This document shows positions 35,521-43,841 of a stretch of 64,000 nucleotides of DNA, piece after piece. This DNA comes from Stappia sp. BW2 (GTDB lineage: Bacteria; Pseudomonadota; Alphaproteobacteria; Rhizobiales; Stappiaceae), in assembly GCF_008107695.1 (NCBI RefSeq), contig NZ_VIRG01000070.1:186001-250000 (forward strand). The letters are read 5' to 3'. The notes below the pieces were generated by a model that ran no database searches, was not told the origin of the DNA, and saw nothing but the letters and a program-made list of their open reading frames with translations. Numbering within the stretch: position 1 is the first letter of the stretch; every line of letters starts with the position of its first letter. A program made the position numbers and the translations under genes.

Positions 35521-36543
35521 ATGAAATTCACCGCCGCTGCCCTGGCAGCTTCGGTCTCCGTCATCGCAACAATCGCGCAGGCAGAGACCTTCAGCATTCA
35601 GACCTCATTCAATGCAGGGGACTTTTCCACCCAGTATCTGACGGAAAACTGGCTGCCGAAGATCAAGGAAATGACCGACGGCCGTGTCGAGATCCAGTTG
35701 ACGCCGAACGGGTCCGTGGTTCCGGCAAGGGAAACACCCGATGCGGTTGCCGCTGGCGTTCTGGACGGCGACTTCACGTCCGTGAACTACTTCGCGGGCC
35801 GTGAACCGGCATATGCCATCATGGGCGATCTCATTTCCGGCTATGACACGCCGCAGCAGATGCTTGGCTTCTGCAAGGATGGCGGCGGCGAAGCCGTGAT
35901 GCAGAAGGCCGCCGATGCCGTCACCGGTGGTGAAGTGCAGGTTGTGGCTTGCGGCCCTTATTCCCGTGAGGCGCTGCCGGCCCGTGTGCCGATCCGCACA
36001 TTCGAAGATCTGGCCGGCAAGAAGATCCGCTCGCCGGAAGGGCTTGCCGCAGCCGTTTTCCAGGCTGCTGGCGCATCGCCGGTTTCCATTCCCTTCTCCG
36101 AGGTCTATGGCGCGCTGGAAAAAGGCATTGTCGATGCCGCCGATGCCTCGGCTTATGTCAACAATGACGCAACCGGTCTCCATGACGTAGCGCCATACCC
36201 GCTTTATCCGGGCATCCATTCCATGCCGTCGATGCAGTTCACCATCAACAAGGCAAAGTGGGATGCGCTGAGTGCGGAAGACCAGAAAGCTCTGCGCGAC
36301 TGGTGGTATGACGCCATGTTCGCAATGGCGGCGGAAGTCGACAAGAAGGACAAGGAACTCGCCGCCAGAGACAGCGAGGGCGAGAAGATCGAAGTGATCA
36401 ACTGGGCCCAGGAAGATCGCGACCAGCTGCGCGAGATCGCCCGCAAGGAGTGGGAGGCCTACGCTCAGAAGTCCGACCTTGCCAAGGAAGCTCTGGACGC
36501 GAACATCTCCTACATGACCGGGATCGGTCTCTTCAAAAACTGA
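35521..36543 (+). CDS. dctP: TRAP transporter substrate-binding protein (DctP type)
   Basis: 340 aa from the ATG at 35521, with GGAGG 5 nt upstream. Sec signal peptide MKFTAAALAASVSVIATIAQ, cleaved after AQA. Mature part: FSIQTSFNAGDFSTQYLTEN, GVLDGDFTSVNYFAGREPAY, the DctP signature around PIRTFEDLAGKKIRSPEGLA with its conserved arginine, ALEKGIVDAADASAYVNNDA. It captures an organic or sugar acid in the periplasm and hands it to the membrane subunits. Substrate is most likely the acid processed by the dehydratase encoded downstream. Confidence 0.93.
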   Translation: MKFTAAALAASVSVIATIAQAETFSIQTSFNAGDFSTQYLTENWLPKIKEMTDGRVEIQLTPNGSVVPARETPDAVAAGVLDGDFTSVNYFAGREPAYAIMGDLISGYDTPQQMLGFCKDGGGEAVMQKAADAVTGGEVQVVACGPYSREALPARVPIRTFEDLAGKKIRSPEGLAAAVFQAAGASPVSIPFSEVYGALEKGIVDAADASAYVNNDATGLHDVAPYPLYPGIHSMPSMQFTINKAKWDALSAEDQKALRDWWYDAMFAMAAEVDKKDKELAARDSEGEKIEVINWAQEDRDQLREIARKEWEAYAQKSDLAKEALDANISYMTGIGLFKN

Positions 36544-36702
36544 GGCGTGTCGCAGAACCGCGTGCCCCTGCCTTGCTTCCGGTGAGGTGAGGGCGCCGGG
36601 GTTCGCTGCCAGGGTGTTGGGCTGGACACAGCTGTGAAGCCCAGCGCCAGGGCCGACGTTCAAGGCTTTCCAGCAAGATCTACCTGCATTTCGGGAGGGA
36701 TG

Positions 36703-37224
36703 ATGAAACGCCTATTCGCGCGCTATGCCGAAATCATGGACCATGTCAGCGTGTTCATCGGCCATGGCTGCTCCGTGCTGTTTTTTGCGTGTATCGCAGT
36801 CTCGGCCCTCGAGGTGGTGATGCGCTACGGCTTTGACAGGCCGACGGTCTGGTCAACGGAACTTGCCATGACGCTCTGTGCCTCGGCCTGGGTGCTTGCT
36901 GTTGGATATGTAACCCAGCGGCAGCGGCATATTTCCATCACCATGATCGAAACGCTGGTCAGCCCCCGCGTCTGGCACGTCATGCGGCTGTTGCAGATGC
37001 TGATCGCGGCAGGTGCCGTGGGCGTTCTGACCCTGGCCCTGTGGGACCCGATGCTGAAGGTGCTGAAGCGCACCGAGCATTCCGGCACCGCACTCAATTC
37101 GATCCAGCCGACCTATCTCAAGACCCTGCTTGTCGTGGGCTGCGTTCTCTACATCCTCCAGCTTGTCGCAAACATCATTCGCTGGTTCCAGCGCACCGAA
37201 GGGGAGATCGCCGGTGGGCATTGA
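36703..37224 (+). CDS. dctQ: TRAP transporter small permease (DctQ type)
   Basis: 173 aa from the second of two adjacent ATGs (36700, 36703), chosen because GGGAGGG lies at a workable distance only from 36703. Four membrane helices: VSVFIGHGCSVLFFACIAVS, TELAMTLCASAWVLAVGYVT, LQMLIAAGAVGVLTLALWDP and TLLVVGCVLYILQLVANIIR. It forms the membrane complex with DctM and overlaps its start by 11 bp. Confidence 0.88.
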   Translation: MKRLFARYAEIMDHVSVFIGHGCSVLFFACIAVSALEVVMRYGFDRPTVWSTELAMTLCASAWVLAVGYVTQRQRHISITMIETLVSPRVWHVMRLLQMLIAAGAVGVLTLALWDPMLKVLKRTEHSGTALNSIQPTYLKTLLVVGCVLYILQLVANIIRWFQRTEGEIAGGH

Positions 37225-38530
37225 AATCATCACCCTTCTGATCGTCGTTGCGCTGCTGGGGCTGATGGCGCTGGGCGTGCCGCTTGGCATAACCACGCTG
37301 ACGGTGTCGCTGGCGACCGCGATCCTCTATTTCGGCGAACGTGCCGGCTTCTTCATCGTTGCCGCCAATGTCGGCGAGGTTCTTCACAAGTATGAGTTGA
37401 TAGCCGTTCCCTTCTTCGTCTTCATGGCCAATGTTCTGGAACGATCGGGCATCGCGCAGTCGCTGTTCGACAGTATGGCGATCCTGGGTGGGCGCTTCCG
37501 CGGTTCGGTGGCGGTGCAGACTTGTGTCGTTGCGGTGGTGCTGGCGGCAATGTCCGGCATCATGGGCGGCGAGATCGTCATGCTGGGTCTGATCGCTCTG
37601 CCGCAGATGTTGCGCCTGGGCTATGACCGCAAGCTTTCCATCGGCATCATCTGCGCAGCCGGTGCCCTGGCAACGCTGATCCCGCCCTCGGTGGTCCTGA
37701 TCGTCTATGGCCTTGCCGCCCAGGTGTCGATCACCAAGCTCTTCGCCGCCTCCGCGGTGCCGGGGCTGATCCTCGCAAGCCTGTTCATCACCTACATACT
37801 GGTTCGGGTCCGGCTGAATCCGGCGTTGGCGCCAATCTACGATATTCCCGAAACCGGGTTGCCGCTGTTCCAGCGCGTCAAGTTTCTGAAGGGCGTCGTC
37901 CTGCCTGGGCTTCTGATCGGCGCCGTACTCGGGGTGATCTATTCCGGTGTTGCCACCGTCACGGAGGCGGCTGCGGTTGGCGCTGTCGGTGCGCTTGTGG
38001 TTGCCGCCATCCGGAACGAGCTGACCTGGAAGATGGCACGCGATGCCATGCGCCAGACGGTGTTGACGGTCGGCTCCATCATCTGGCTGGTGCTGGGGGC
38101 TGTCTCGCTGATCGGCATCTACAACCGGATCGGTGGCGGCGAATTCCTGCGCGGCCTGCTGACCTCCCTCGATATCGCACCCATCCTGGTGATCGCCGTC
38201 ATGATGCTGATCGTGATGCTGCTCGGAACCTTCCTGGAATGGATTGCAATCATCTTCATCACGGTGCCGATCTTCGCGCCGGTGGTGGTGGATCTCGGGT
38301 TCGATCCGGTCTGGTTCGGGGTGCTCTTCGCCATGAACATCCAGATCTACTACCTGTCGCCCCCCTTTGGCCCTGCCTGCTTCTTCCTGAAGTCCGTGGC
38401 GCCAAAGGACATCCAGCTTCAGGAAATCTTCGCTGCCGTGCTGCCGTTCATCGCGTTGCAGGCTGTCGGCCTGTTCCTGGTGCTGTTTTTCCCAGATCTG
38501 GCGCTTTGGCTGCCGAACCTGCTGGATTGA
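37214..38530 (+). CDS. dctM: TRAP transporter large permease (DctM type)
   Basis: 438 aa from a GTG at 37214, with GGGGAG 7 nt upstream, overlapping the end of dctQ. About 12 hydrophobic helices, starting IITLLIVVALLGLMALGVPL. DctM-type glycine and proline patterns are seen in AAMSGIMGGEIVMLGLIALP and LATLIPPSVVLIVYGLAAQV, and in MNIQIYYLSPPFGPACFFLK near the end. It is the sodium-coupled transport subunit. Confidence 0.92.
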   Translation: MGIEIITLLIVVALLGLMALGVPLGITTLTVSLATAILYFGERAGFFIVAANVGEVLHKYELIAVPFFVFMANVLERSGIAQSLFDSMAILGGRFRGSVAVQTCVVAVVLAAMSGIMGGEIVMLGLIALPQMLRLGYDRKLSIGIICAAGALATLIPPSVVLIVYGLAAQVSITKLFAASAVPGLILASLFITYILVRVRLNPALAPIYDIPETGLPLFQRVKFLKGVVLPGLLIGAVLGVIYSGVATVTEAAAVGAVGALVVAAIRNELTWKMARDAMRQTVLTVGSIIWLVLGAVSLIGIYNRIGGGEFLRGLLTSLDIAPILVIAVMMLIVMLLGTFLEWIAIIFITVPIFAPVVVDLGFDPVWFGVLFAMNIQIYYLSPPFGPACFFLKSVAPKDIQLQEIFAAVLPFIALQAVGLFLVLFFPDLALWLPNLLD

Positions 38531-38540
38531 GGAGGCTTAG

Positions 38541-38705
38541 ATGAAAATCACAGACAAGGATCTTACCCGCCAGGATGAGGACATCACACCTGGAGATTTC
38601 GCGGACGAAGAACGCCGCGACGACCGCTTCGGCAATTGGCCGGAAGTTGCCGGTCTCGTCTTCACCCTCATCGTCATCTGGCTGACCTTTGCCTTCACCG
38701 GATAA
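38541..38705 (+). CDS. Small single-helix membrane protein in the TRAP operon
   Basis: 54 aa, ATG at 38541 to TAA at 38705. A good GAGGAGG site lies 6-8 nt upstream, the dctM stop is 10 bp away and the next gene starts 4 bp after its stop. The N-terminal 35 residues are charged (KITDKDLTRQDEDITPGDFA, DEERRDDRFGNW). One hydrophobic helix follows, VAGLVFTLIVIWLTFAF, ending in TG. Tight spacing on both sides and the ribosome site make it real despite its size. It may be an accessory subunit of the transporter, but no family is recognised. Confidence 0.7.
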   Translation: MKITDKDLTRQDEDITPGDFADEERRDDRFGNWPEVAGLVFTLIVIWLTFAFTG

Positions 38706-38709
38706 AATC

Positions 38710-40443
38710 ATGACGCACAAAGCCCCAAAAGACTTACGTTCCGCGCGCTGGTTCGCTCCAGACGATCTACGCAGCTTCGGTCATCGCTCGCGGTTGATGC
38801 AACTTGGCTATTCGGAAGACGACTTCCGGAACAAACCGATGATCGGTGTACTCAACACCTGGTCGGAGCTGAACACCTGCCATGCCCACTTCAAGGAACG
38901 GGTGCAGGATGTGAAGCGCGGCGTGTTCCAGGCGGGAGGTTTTCCCGTCGAGATGCCGTCGCTCTCGGTTGACGAAAGCTTCACCAAGCCGACCTCGATG
39001 CTCTATCGCAACATGCTGGCCATGGAGACGGAAGAGATGATCCGCTCGCACCCGCTGGACGGCGTGGTGCTGATGGGAGGCTGCGACAAGACAACGCCGG
39101 GTCTTGTCATGGGGGCGATTTCGGCTGGCGTTCCGATGATCTATCTGCCGGCGGGCCCGATGCTGCGCGGCAATTACGCCGGCAAGATCCTGGGCTCTGG
39201 TTCCGATGCCTGGAAATACTGGGACGAACGCCGGGCAGGCAATATTTCCGACGAGGAATGGCTGGGCATCCAGGGCGGCATCGCCCGCTCGGCCGGTACC
39301 TGCATGACCATGGGCACGGCCTCGACGATGACGGCCATTGCCGATGCGATGGGCCTGACCCTTCCGGGGGCGTCTTCCATTCCGGCTGTCGACAGTGGCC
39401 ACCAGCGCATGGGGGCCGATTGCGGCAGGCGGATTGTCGAGATGGTCTGGGAAGACCTGACGCCGGACCGTATCGTCACGGAGGCCGCCTGCCGGAACGC
39501 TGCTGTCGTAGCCATGGCAACCGGGTGTTCCACTAACGCCGTTGTCCATCTCATTGCCATGGCGCGCCGGGCGGGTGTCGATCTGTCCCTCGACGATCTG
39601 GACGCCCTTGGCCGGGTGACGCCGTTGATCGCGAATGTGCGTCCCTCCGGCAAGGACTACCTGATGGAGGATTTCTTCTATGCGGGCGGTCTGCGCGCGC
39701 TGATGAAACAGATCGAGGATCGGCTGGATCTTTCTGCCCTGACCATCACCGGCAAGACACTGGGTGAGAACCTGGAAGGCGCGGTGGTCTATAACGACGA
39801 CGTCATTCGTCCGCTGTCCAATCCGGTCTACCGGGAAGGATCGCTCGCCGTTCTGCGCGGCAATCTGTGCCCGGACGGTGCGGTGATCAAACCGGCGGCC
39901 TGCGATCCGAAGTTCCACTATCACGAAGGACCGGCACTGGTGTTCGACAGCTATCCGGACATGAAGGCGGCCATTGACGATGAGACCCTTGAGGTTACGC
40001 CCGATCATGTTCTGGTGCTGCGCAATGCAGGGCCTCAAGGCGGACCGGGTTTTCCCGAATGGGGCATGCTGCCGATCCCCAAAGCGCTGATCAAGCAGGG
40101 CCATCGCGACATGCTGCGGATCTCCGATGCGCGCATGTCCGGCACGTCCTATGGCGCCTGCGTGCTTCATGTGGCGCCTGAAAGCTATGTCGGTGGACCG
40201 CTGGCATTGTTGAAGACGGGCGACATCGTCCGGCTCGATCTTGCGAACCGCCTGCTCGACATGGTGGTGGACGAGGCGGAACTGGAGGCCCGCAAGGCTG
40301 CCTGGCAAGCGCCGGTCCCCCGGTACGAGCGCGGGTTCGGCTATCTCTACCAGCGGCATGTCACACAGGCTGACAAGGGCTGCGACTTCGACTTCCTGCA
40401 ATCCGACTTCGGCCGTACCGCAGGCGAACCCGATATCTTCTGA
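38710..40443 (+). CDS. IlvD/Edd-family dehydratase (aldonate dehydratase type)
   Basis: 577 aa from the ATG at 38710. Iron-sulfur dehydratase signatures: the first cluster cysteine in LNTWSELNTCHAHFKERVQD, the second in GVVLMGGCDKTTPGLVMGAI, the third in ARSAGTCMTMGTASTMTAIA. LRNAGPQGGPGFPEWGMLPI and ISDARMSGTSYGACVLHVAP mark the C-terminal domain. The short linkers and the SYGACVLHVAPE form point to the sugar-acid (arabinonate/xylonate-like) branch rather than IlvD proper. The enzyme would turn an imported aldonate into a 2-keto-3-deoxy acid. The exact sugar acid cannot be read. Confidence 0.88.
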   Translation: MTHKAPKDLRSARWFAPDDLRSFGHRSRLMQLGYSEDDFRNKPMIGVLNTWSELNTCHAHFKERVQDVKRGVFQAGGFPVEMPSLSVDESFTKPTSMLYRNMLAMETEEMIRSHPLDGVVLMGGCDKTTPGLVMGAISAGVPMIYLPAGPMLRGNYAGKILGSGSDAWKYWDERRAGNISDEEWLGIQGGIARSAGTCMTMGTASTMTAIADAMGLTLPGASSIPAVDSGHQRMGADCGRRIVEMVWEDLTPDRIVTEAACRNAAVVAMATGCSTNAVVHLIAMARRAGVDLSLDDLDALGRVTPLIANVRPSGKDYLMEDFFYAGGLRALMKQIEDRLDLSALTITGKTLGENLEGAVVYNDDVIRPLSNPVYREGSLAVLRGNLCPDGAVIKPAACDPKFHYHEGPALVFDSYPDMKAAIDDETLEVTPDHVLVLRNAGPQGGPGFPEWGMLPIPKALIKQGHRDMLRISDARMSGTSYGACVLHVAPESYVGGPLALLKTGDIVRLDLANRLLDMVVDEAELEARKAAWQAPVPRYERGFGYLYQRHVTQADKGCDFDFLQSDFGRTAGEPDIF

Positions 40444-40450
40444 GGACATC

Positions 40451-41176
40451 ATGAGCGACTACACCCTTTCCGACGACACCCGTGCGAAGCTGAAAAAGGT
40501 TTCGACCGCTTCCATTGCGACGGCGCTCTACAAGCGCGGCCTGCGCAACCAGTTCATCCAGGGCGTTGTGCCTGTCGCCCCGAAAGACGAAAACATGGTC
40601 GGTCAGGCCTTCACGCTGCGCTATATCCCGGCGCGGGAAGACCGAAATCCGATCACGGTTTTCCGCAATCCGGACCACCCGCAGCGAGTTGCCGTGGAAA
40701 CCTGTCCGCCGGGCCACGTGCTGGTGATGGATGCCCGCAAGGACGCCCGCGCGGCAACGGCAGGCTCCATCCTGATCACGCGGTTGGCGCTGCGCGGTGC
40801 CGCAGGCGTCGTCTCCGACGGCGGTTTCCGGGATGCGGAAGGCATCGGCGCACTGGACATGCCCGCCTATTACGCCAAGCCCTCGGCGCCAACCAACCTG
40901 ACTCTTCATGAGGCGCTCGACATCAACGTGCCGATCTCCTGTGGCGACGCTCCGGTGTTCCCGGGTGACGTTCTGGTCGGCGACAAGGACGGCGTCATGG
41001 TGATCCCGGCACATCTGGCCGATGAACTGGCGGACGAATGCACCGGCATGGAGAGCTTCGAGGATTTCGTGCTGGAGGAGGTTCAGGCCGGAACCCCGAT
41101 TATCGGCCTCTATCCGCCGACGAAGGAAGAGAACGTTCAGAAATACGAAGCCTGGCGGCAGAAGACCGGCCGGTAG
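40451..41176 (+). CDS. RraA-like family protein (class II pyruvate aldolase type)
   Basis: 241 aa from the ATG at 40451, 7 bp after the dehydratase stop with GAGGA as ribosome site. RraA/HMG-aldolase fold: STASIATALYKRGLRNQ, HVLVMDARKDARAATAGSIL, and the metal/catalytic motif RGAAGVVSDGGFRDAEGIGA, with the Arg-Asp pair used by the aldolases. PVFPGDVLVGDKDGVMVIPA is also typical. True RraA (an RNase E inhibitor) is shorter, about 160 aa. With a dehydratase upstream, a role as a retro-aldolase cleaving the keto-acid to pyruvate and an aldehyde is the better guess. Database names often call this 'ribonuclease activity regulator RraA'. Confidence 0.8.
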   Translation: MSDYTLSDDTRAKLKKVSTASIATALYKRGLRNQFIQGVVPVAPKDENMVGQAFTLRYIPAREDRNPITVFRNPDHPQRVAVETCPPGHVLVMDARKDARAATAGSILITRLALRGAAGVVSDGGFRDAEGIGALDMPAYYAKPSAPTNLTLHEALDINVPISCGDAPVFPGDVLVGDKDGVMVIPAHLADELADECTGMESFEDFVLEEVQAGTPIIGLYPPTKEENVQKYEAWRQKTGR

Positions 41177-41271
41177 GGGCTAGCGAGCCGCGGTGAAACA
41201 GTCGCGGATCGAATGGGCTGACGTGGTCGACTGGCGCTTTCGTCACCCACACCCACACTACACTCACAACT

Positions 41272-41377
41272 TCATCCTGAGGAAGCGCGTAGCGCTGTCT
41301 CGAAGGATGGGCAGTTTGCTCTAGAGTGTGTGTCGCCGATCCTTCGAGACGCCGCCAGGCGGCTCCTCAGGATGAGG
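41272..41377. repeat. Pair of inverted REP-like intergenic palindromes
   Basis: Two related units of about 39 bp in opposite orientation (41272-41310 and 41339-41377). Each carries CATCCTGAGGA on one side and TCGAAGGATG or its complement on the other, with a self-complementary GC core (GCGCGTAGCGC; GCCGCCAGGCGGC). Elements of this look are common between genes in Hyphomicrobiales. The rest of the 41177-41484 gap holds no gene. Confidence 0.7.
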
Positions 41378-41484
41378 GCGTGGTGTAGGACAGGTCTTGA
41401 CTGACGTTCCCGCCTCGCAAAACCTTTCTGCCAGCACTGAAGTTTCATGCGCCAATCCGGCGGATCGTGAGCCAGCGGAGGCAG

Positions 41485-41524
41485 TTGACAGCGCCAAAGA
41501 AACTATATAACTAGAAATATAGTT
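41485..41524 (+). promoter_or_regulatory. Promoter and operator of the arsR-like operon
   Basis: TTGACA (41485-41490), a 17-bp spacer and TAACTA (41508-41513) form a good sigma-70 promoter. The inverted repeat AACTATAT (41501-41508) and ATATAGTT (41517-41524) overlaps the -10 element, which is where ArsR/SmtB repressors typically bind. Confidence 0.7.
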
Positions 41525-41542
41525 ATATTGAGTGAGGCGCGA

Positions 41543-41875
41543 ATGGATCTGGAAATTGCAGCACAAGGATTTGCCGCGCTGGGATCGGAAGCCCGGTTGC
41601 AGGTGGTGTTGACCCTGGTGAAGGCCGGGCAGGGCGGGTTGACGGTAGGGGATATCCAGTCCCGCACCGGCATGGCCGCATCGACGCTGGCGCATCATTT
41701 GAAATTTCTCGCCTCAGCTGGCCTGGTGTCTCAGGAAAAGGACGGCCGTTCGGTGATCAACCGGGCGGCCTACGGCCATCTGGAGAACCTTGCCGATTAC
41801 ATCCTGAAAGAGTGCTGCGTGGACGAAAAGGGCTGCGATTGCCCTACCGCGGAAAAGGAGCCTGCTGATGTCTGA
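41543..41875 (+). CDS. ArsR/SmtB-family regulator
   Basis: 110 aa from the ATG at 41543. Winged HTH: FAALGSEARLQVVLTLVKAG, MAASTLAHHLKFLASAGLVS, QEKDGRSVINRAAYGHLENL. The C-terminal tail has a cysteine cluster (LKECCVDEKGCDCPTAEKEP). Paired cysteines there suggest metal or metalloid sensing by de-repression. Its stop overlaps the start of the permease gene, so the two are translationally coupled. Confidence 0.88.
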   Translation: MDLEIAAQGFAALGSEARLQVVLTLVKAGQGGLTVGDIQSRTGMAASTLAHHLKFLASAGLVSQEKDGRSVINRAAYGHLENLADYILKECCVDEKGCDCPTAEKEPADV

Positions 41876-42977
41876 TGCTTTGAACAATCTTCAGTCCGGT
41901 GGCGGCGGTGCAAGCTGTTGCGCGCCCAAGACCGCCTGCTGCAGCACGCCGGTTTCAAAATGGTCCTTCAAGTCGCTGGCCATTTCGAAATACCTCCTGT
42001 CGACATGGACCGTCGTCATCGGTGGTCCCTTGCTGGTGCTTTTGCTGGACCAGCCGCACTTCGTCGCCTTCGTGACCTTCGCGCTCTCCGCCTTTGCCGG
42101 CACGTTGCCGTATATTGCGTTTGCCGTGGTCCTGATTGCCTTTCTGAAGGCCGCCGGGGCAGAGGCGTTCGTCGGTCGGGCGTTTGAAGGGCGCGAGACA
42201 CAGGCAATCGTGCTTGCGGCCCTCTTCGGCGGGCTAGCCCCTTTCTGTTCCTGCGAGGTGATCCCGTTTATTGCCGGTCTTCTGGCGGTCGGCGCGCCGC
42301 TGTCGGCCATCATGGCCTTCTGGCTGTCGTCTCCATTGATCGACCCGCCCACACTGCTGATCACTGCAGGAGCATTGGGTTGGCCCTTTGCAATCGGCAA
42401 GGCGGTCTTTGCTGTCGCCTTGGGCCTTTTCGGCGGATTTTTTGTAGCCTTGGCCCTTCGCAGCGGCTTTCTGGCCAATCCGGTGAAGGTTGGGGCGGCG
42501 ACCGGTGGCTGCGGCTGCGGGGCGTCGCCCAAGACAGGACGGCCCGTCTGGCGGATCTGGCAGGAGCGCGAGCGTACCGACAAGTTCAGGAGCGAACTGA
42601 AAGCCAATGCGCTGTTCCTGATCAAGTGGCTGGCATTGGCCTACGTGCTGGAAGCGGCGCTCGTCACCTATGTACCGGCGGATCTGATCGCGCGGGCTGT
42701 CGGCGGAGACGGGCTGGGGGCGATCCTCGTGTCCGCACTGATCGGCATGCCGGCCTATCTCAACAGCTACGTGGCCCCGCCGCTTCTTTCCGGGCTGATG
42801 GACCAGGGCATGAGCGCTGGTGCTGCGATGGCGTTCATGATCGCAGGGGCGGTCAGTTCGATCCCGGCAATGGCAGCCGTCTGGTCACTGGTTCGCCCGC
42901 AAGTCTTTGCCGCTTATATCGGTCTCGGTTTCGCTGGGGCAGTGCTGTCCGGCTTGATCTTCCAGCTTCTTGTCTGA
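41868..42977 (+). CDS. Permease of the ArsP/DUF318 family
   Basis: 369 aa. The N-terminal tail is cysteine-rich (GASCCAPKTACCSTPV) and may bind metal. Eight to ten membrane helices follow, with the family motif GGLAPFCSCEVIPFIAGLLA and a second half repeat ILVSALIGMPAYLNSYVAPP. A loop in the middle carries GGCGCGAS. ArsP members export organoarsenicals or related soft-metal compounds; others in the family are linked to Cu or Zn. The paired ArsR-type regulator supports a metalloid or metal efflux role, but the ion is not decided. Confidence 0.8.
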   Translation: MSDALNNLQSGGGGASCCAPKTACCSTPVSKWSFKSLAISKYLLSTWTVVIGGPLLVLLLDQPHFVAFVTFALSAFAGTLPYIAFAVVLIAFLKAAGAEAFVGRAFEGRETQAIVLAALFGGLAPFCSCEVIPFIAGLLAVGAPLSAIMAFWLSSPLIDPPTLLITAGALGWPFAIGKAVFAVALGLFGGFFVALALRSGFLANPVKVGAATGGCGCGASPKTGRPVWRIWQERERTDKFRSELKANALFLIKWLALAYVLEAALVTYVPADLIARAVGGDGLGAILVSALIGMPAYLNSYVAPPLLSGLMDQGMSAGAAMAFMIAGAVSSIPAMAAVWSLVRPQVFAAYIGLGFAGAVLSGLIFQLLV

Positions 42978-42987
42978 AGGAACGAAG

Positions 42988-43812
42988 ATGCACACCAACG
43001 TTACAGTCACGGTCACACCGAAAGAGACAGGCCGCAAGCTGCTGGTGCCCGTTGGCCTGCCAACGCCGCATCAAACGCCGGTCCACTTCGAGGTCGACGG
43101 CGGCACGGTTGCCCTGGCCGGTGAAATCACCACGGGGCAGATGGTGGCCGTGGTGTCTGTTGATCCTGGCTCGGATGTTTTCGTCAAATACGCGTTCCGG
43201 GACGAAGGCCCGGGGTATCCGGAGGCGGTGTTCGCACCGCTGCGAAACCGCTTCACCCGGGCTGCTCAGGATCTCGTCTTTGATGCGATCAACATTGCCG
43301 ACAGCCAGCCGGACGGGCATGCGGCCATTCAGGCGCTCGTCAACGCGACGGCGGAAAAGTTTCGATATGCCCACCCGCAGGTGCGGTTCAATGAGGGGTG
43401 CGATGAGGTGCCTTATCTATCCTGCGGGCTGACGGAAGGTTCCTGCATCGACATCAACACCTACCTGATCTCCAGCCTGCGCGCGGCCGATTTCGAGGCC
43501 GGTTACGTAACCGGCTATTTCTTCCCGCAAGAAAAGGCCGGTCGCTGCGACGACAGGCACTGCTGGGTGGTGACCCGGCATGAGGGCGTGGTGCTGGAAT
43601 GGGATATCGCCCATCACCTGAAGATGGGAACGCGGGACATTCGCAGCGGTCTCAACCCCAAGCCGGGAGATCGGGTCGCGCTGGCCCATTCCATGGGGCT
43701 CACCTTTCCCGAACTCGGTGTCTTCTGCGAAAAACTGATAGCAGAACCTGTCTGGCTTTCGCCGGACGGGCTGGAAAAGGCAGACATCACGATCCGGCGG
43801 GATATCGTCTGA
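42988..43812 (+). CDS. Transglutaminase-like cysteine-protease-fold protein
   Basis: 274 aa from the ATG at 42988, with GAAGGAACG upstream, 10 bp after the permease stop. The C-terminal half has the transglutaminase-like core: catalytic Cys in GLTEGSCIDINTYLISSLRA, His in RCDDRHCWVVTRHEG and Asp in VVLEWDIAHHLKMG. The N-terminal 100 residues form a separate beta-rich domain (FEVDGGTVALAGEITTGQMV) of the kind that precedes this core in bacterial proteins. Probable peptidase or amide-transfer activity, cytoplasmic since no signal peptide is seen. Its link to the ArsR-permease pair is shown only by tight spacing. Confidence 0.8.
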   Translation: MHTNVTVTVTPKETGRKLLVPVGLPTPHQTPVHFEVDGGTVALAGEITTGQMVAVVSVDPGSDVFVKYAFRDEGPGYPEAVFAPLRNRFTRAAQDLVFDAINIADSQPDGHAAIQALVNATAEKFRYAHPQVRFNEGCDEVPYLSCGLTEGSCIDINTYLISSLRAADFEAGYVTGYFFPQEKAGRCDDRHCWVVTRHEGVVLEWDIAHHLKMGTRDIRSGLNPKPGDRVALAHSMGLTFPELGVFCEKLIAEPVWLSPDGLEKADITIRRDIV

Positions 43813-43841
43813 CATAGCCAGAGACGATGTCCCGCCTGTGA

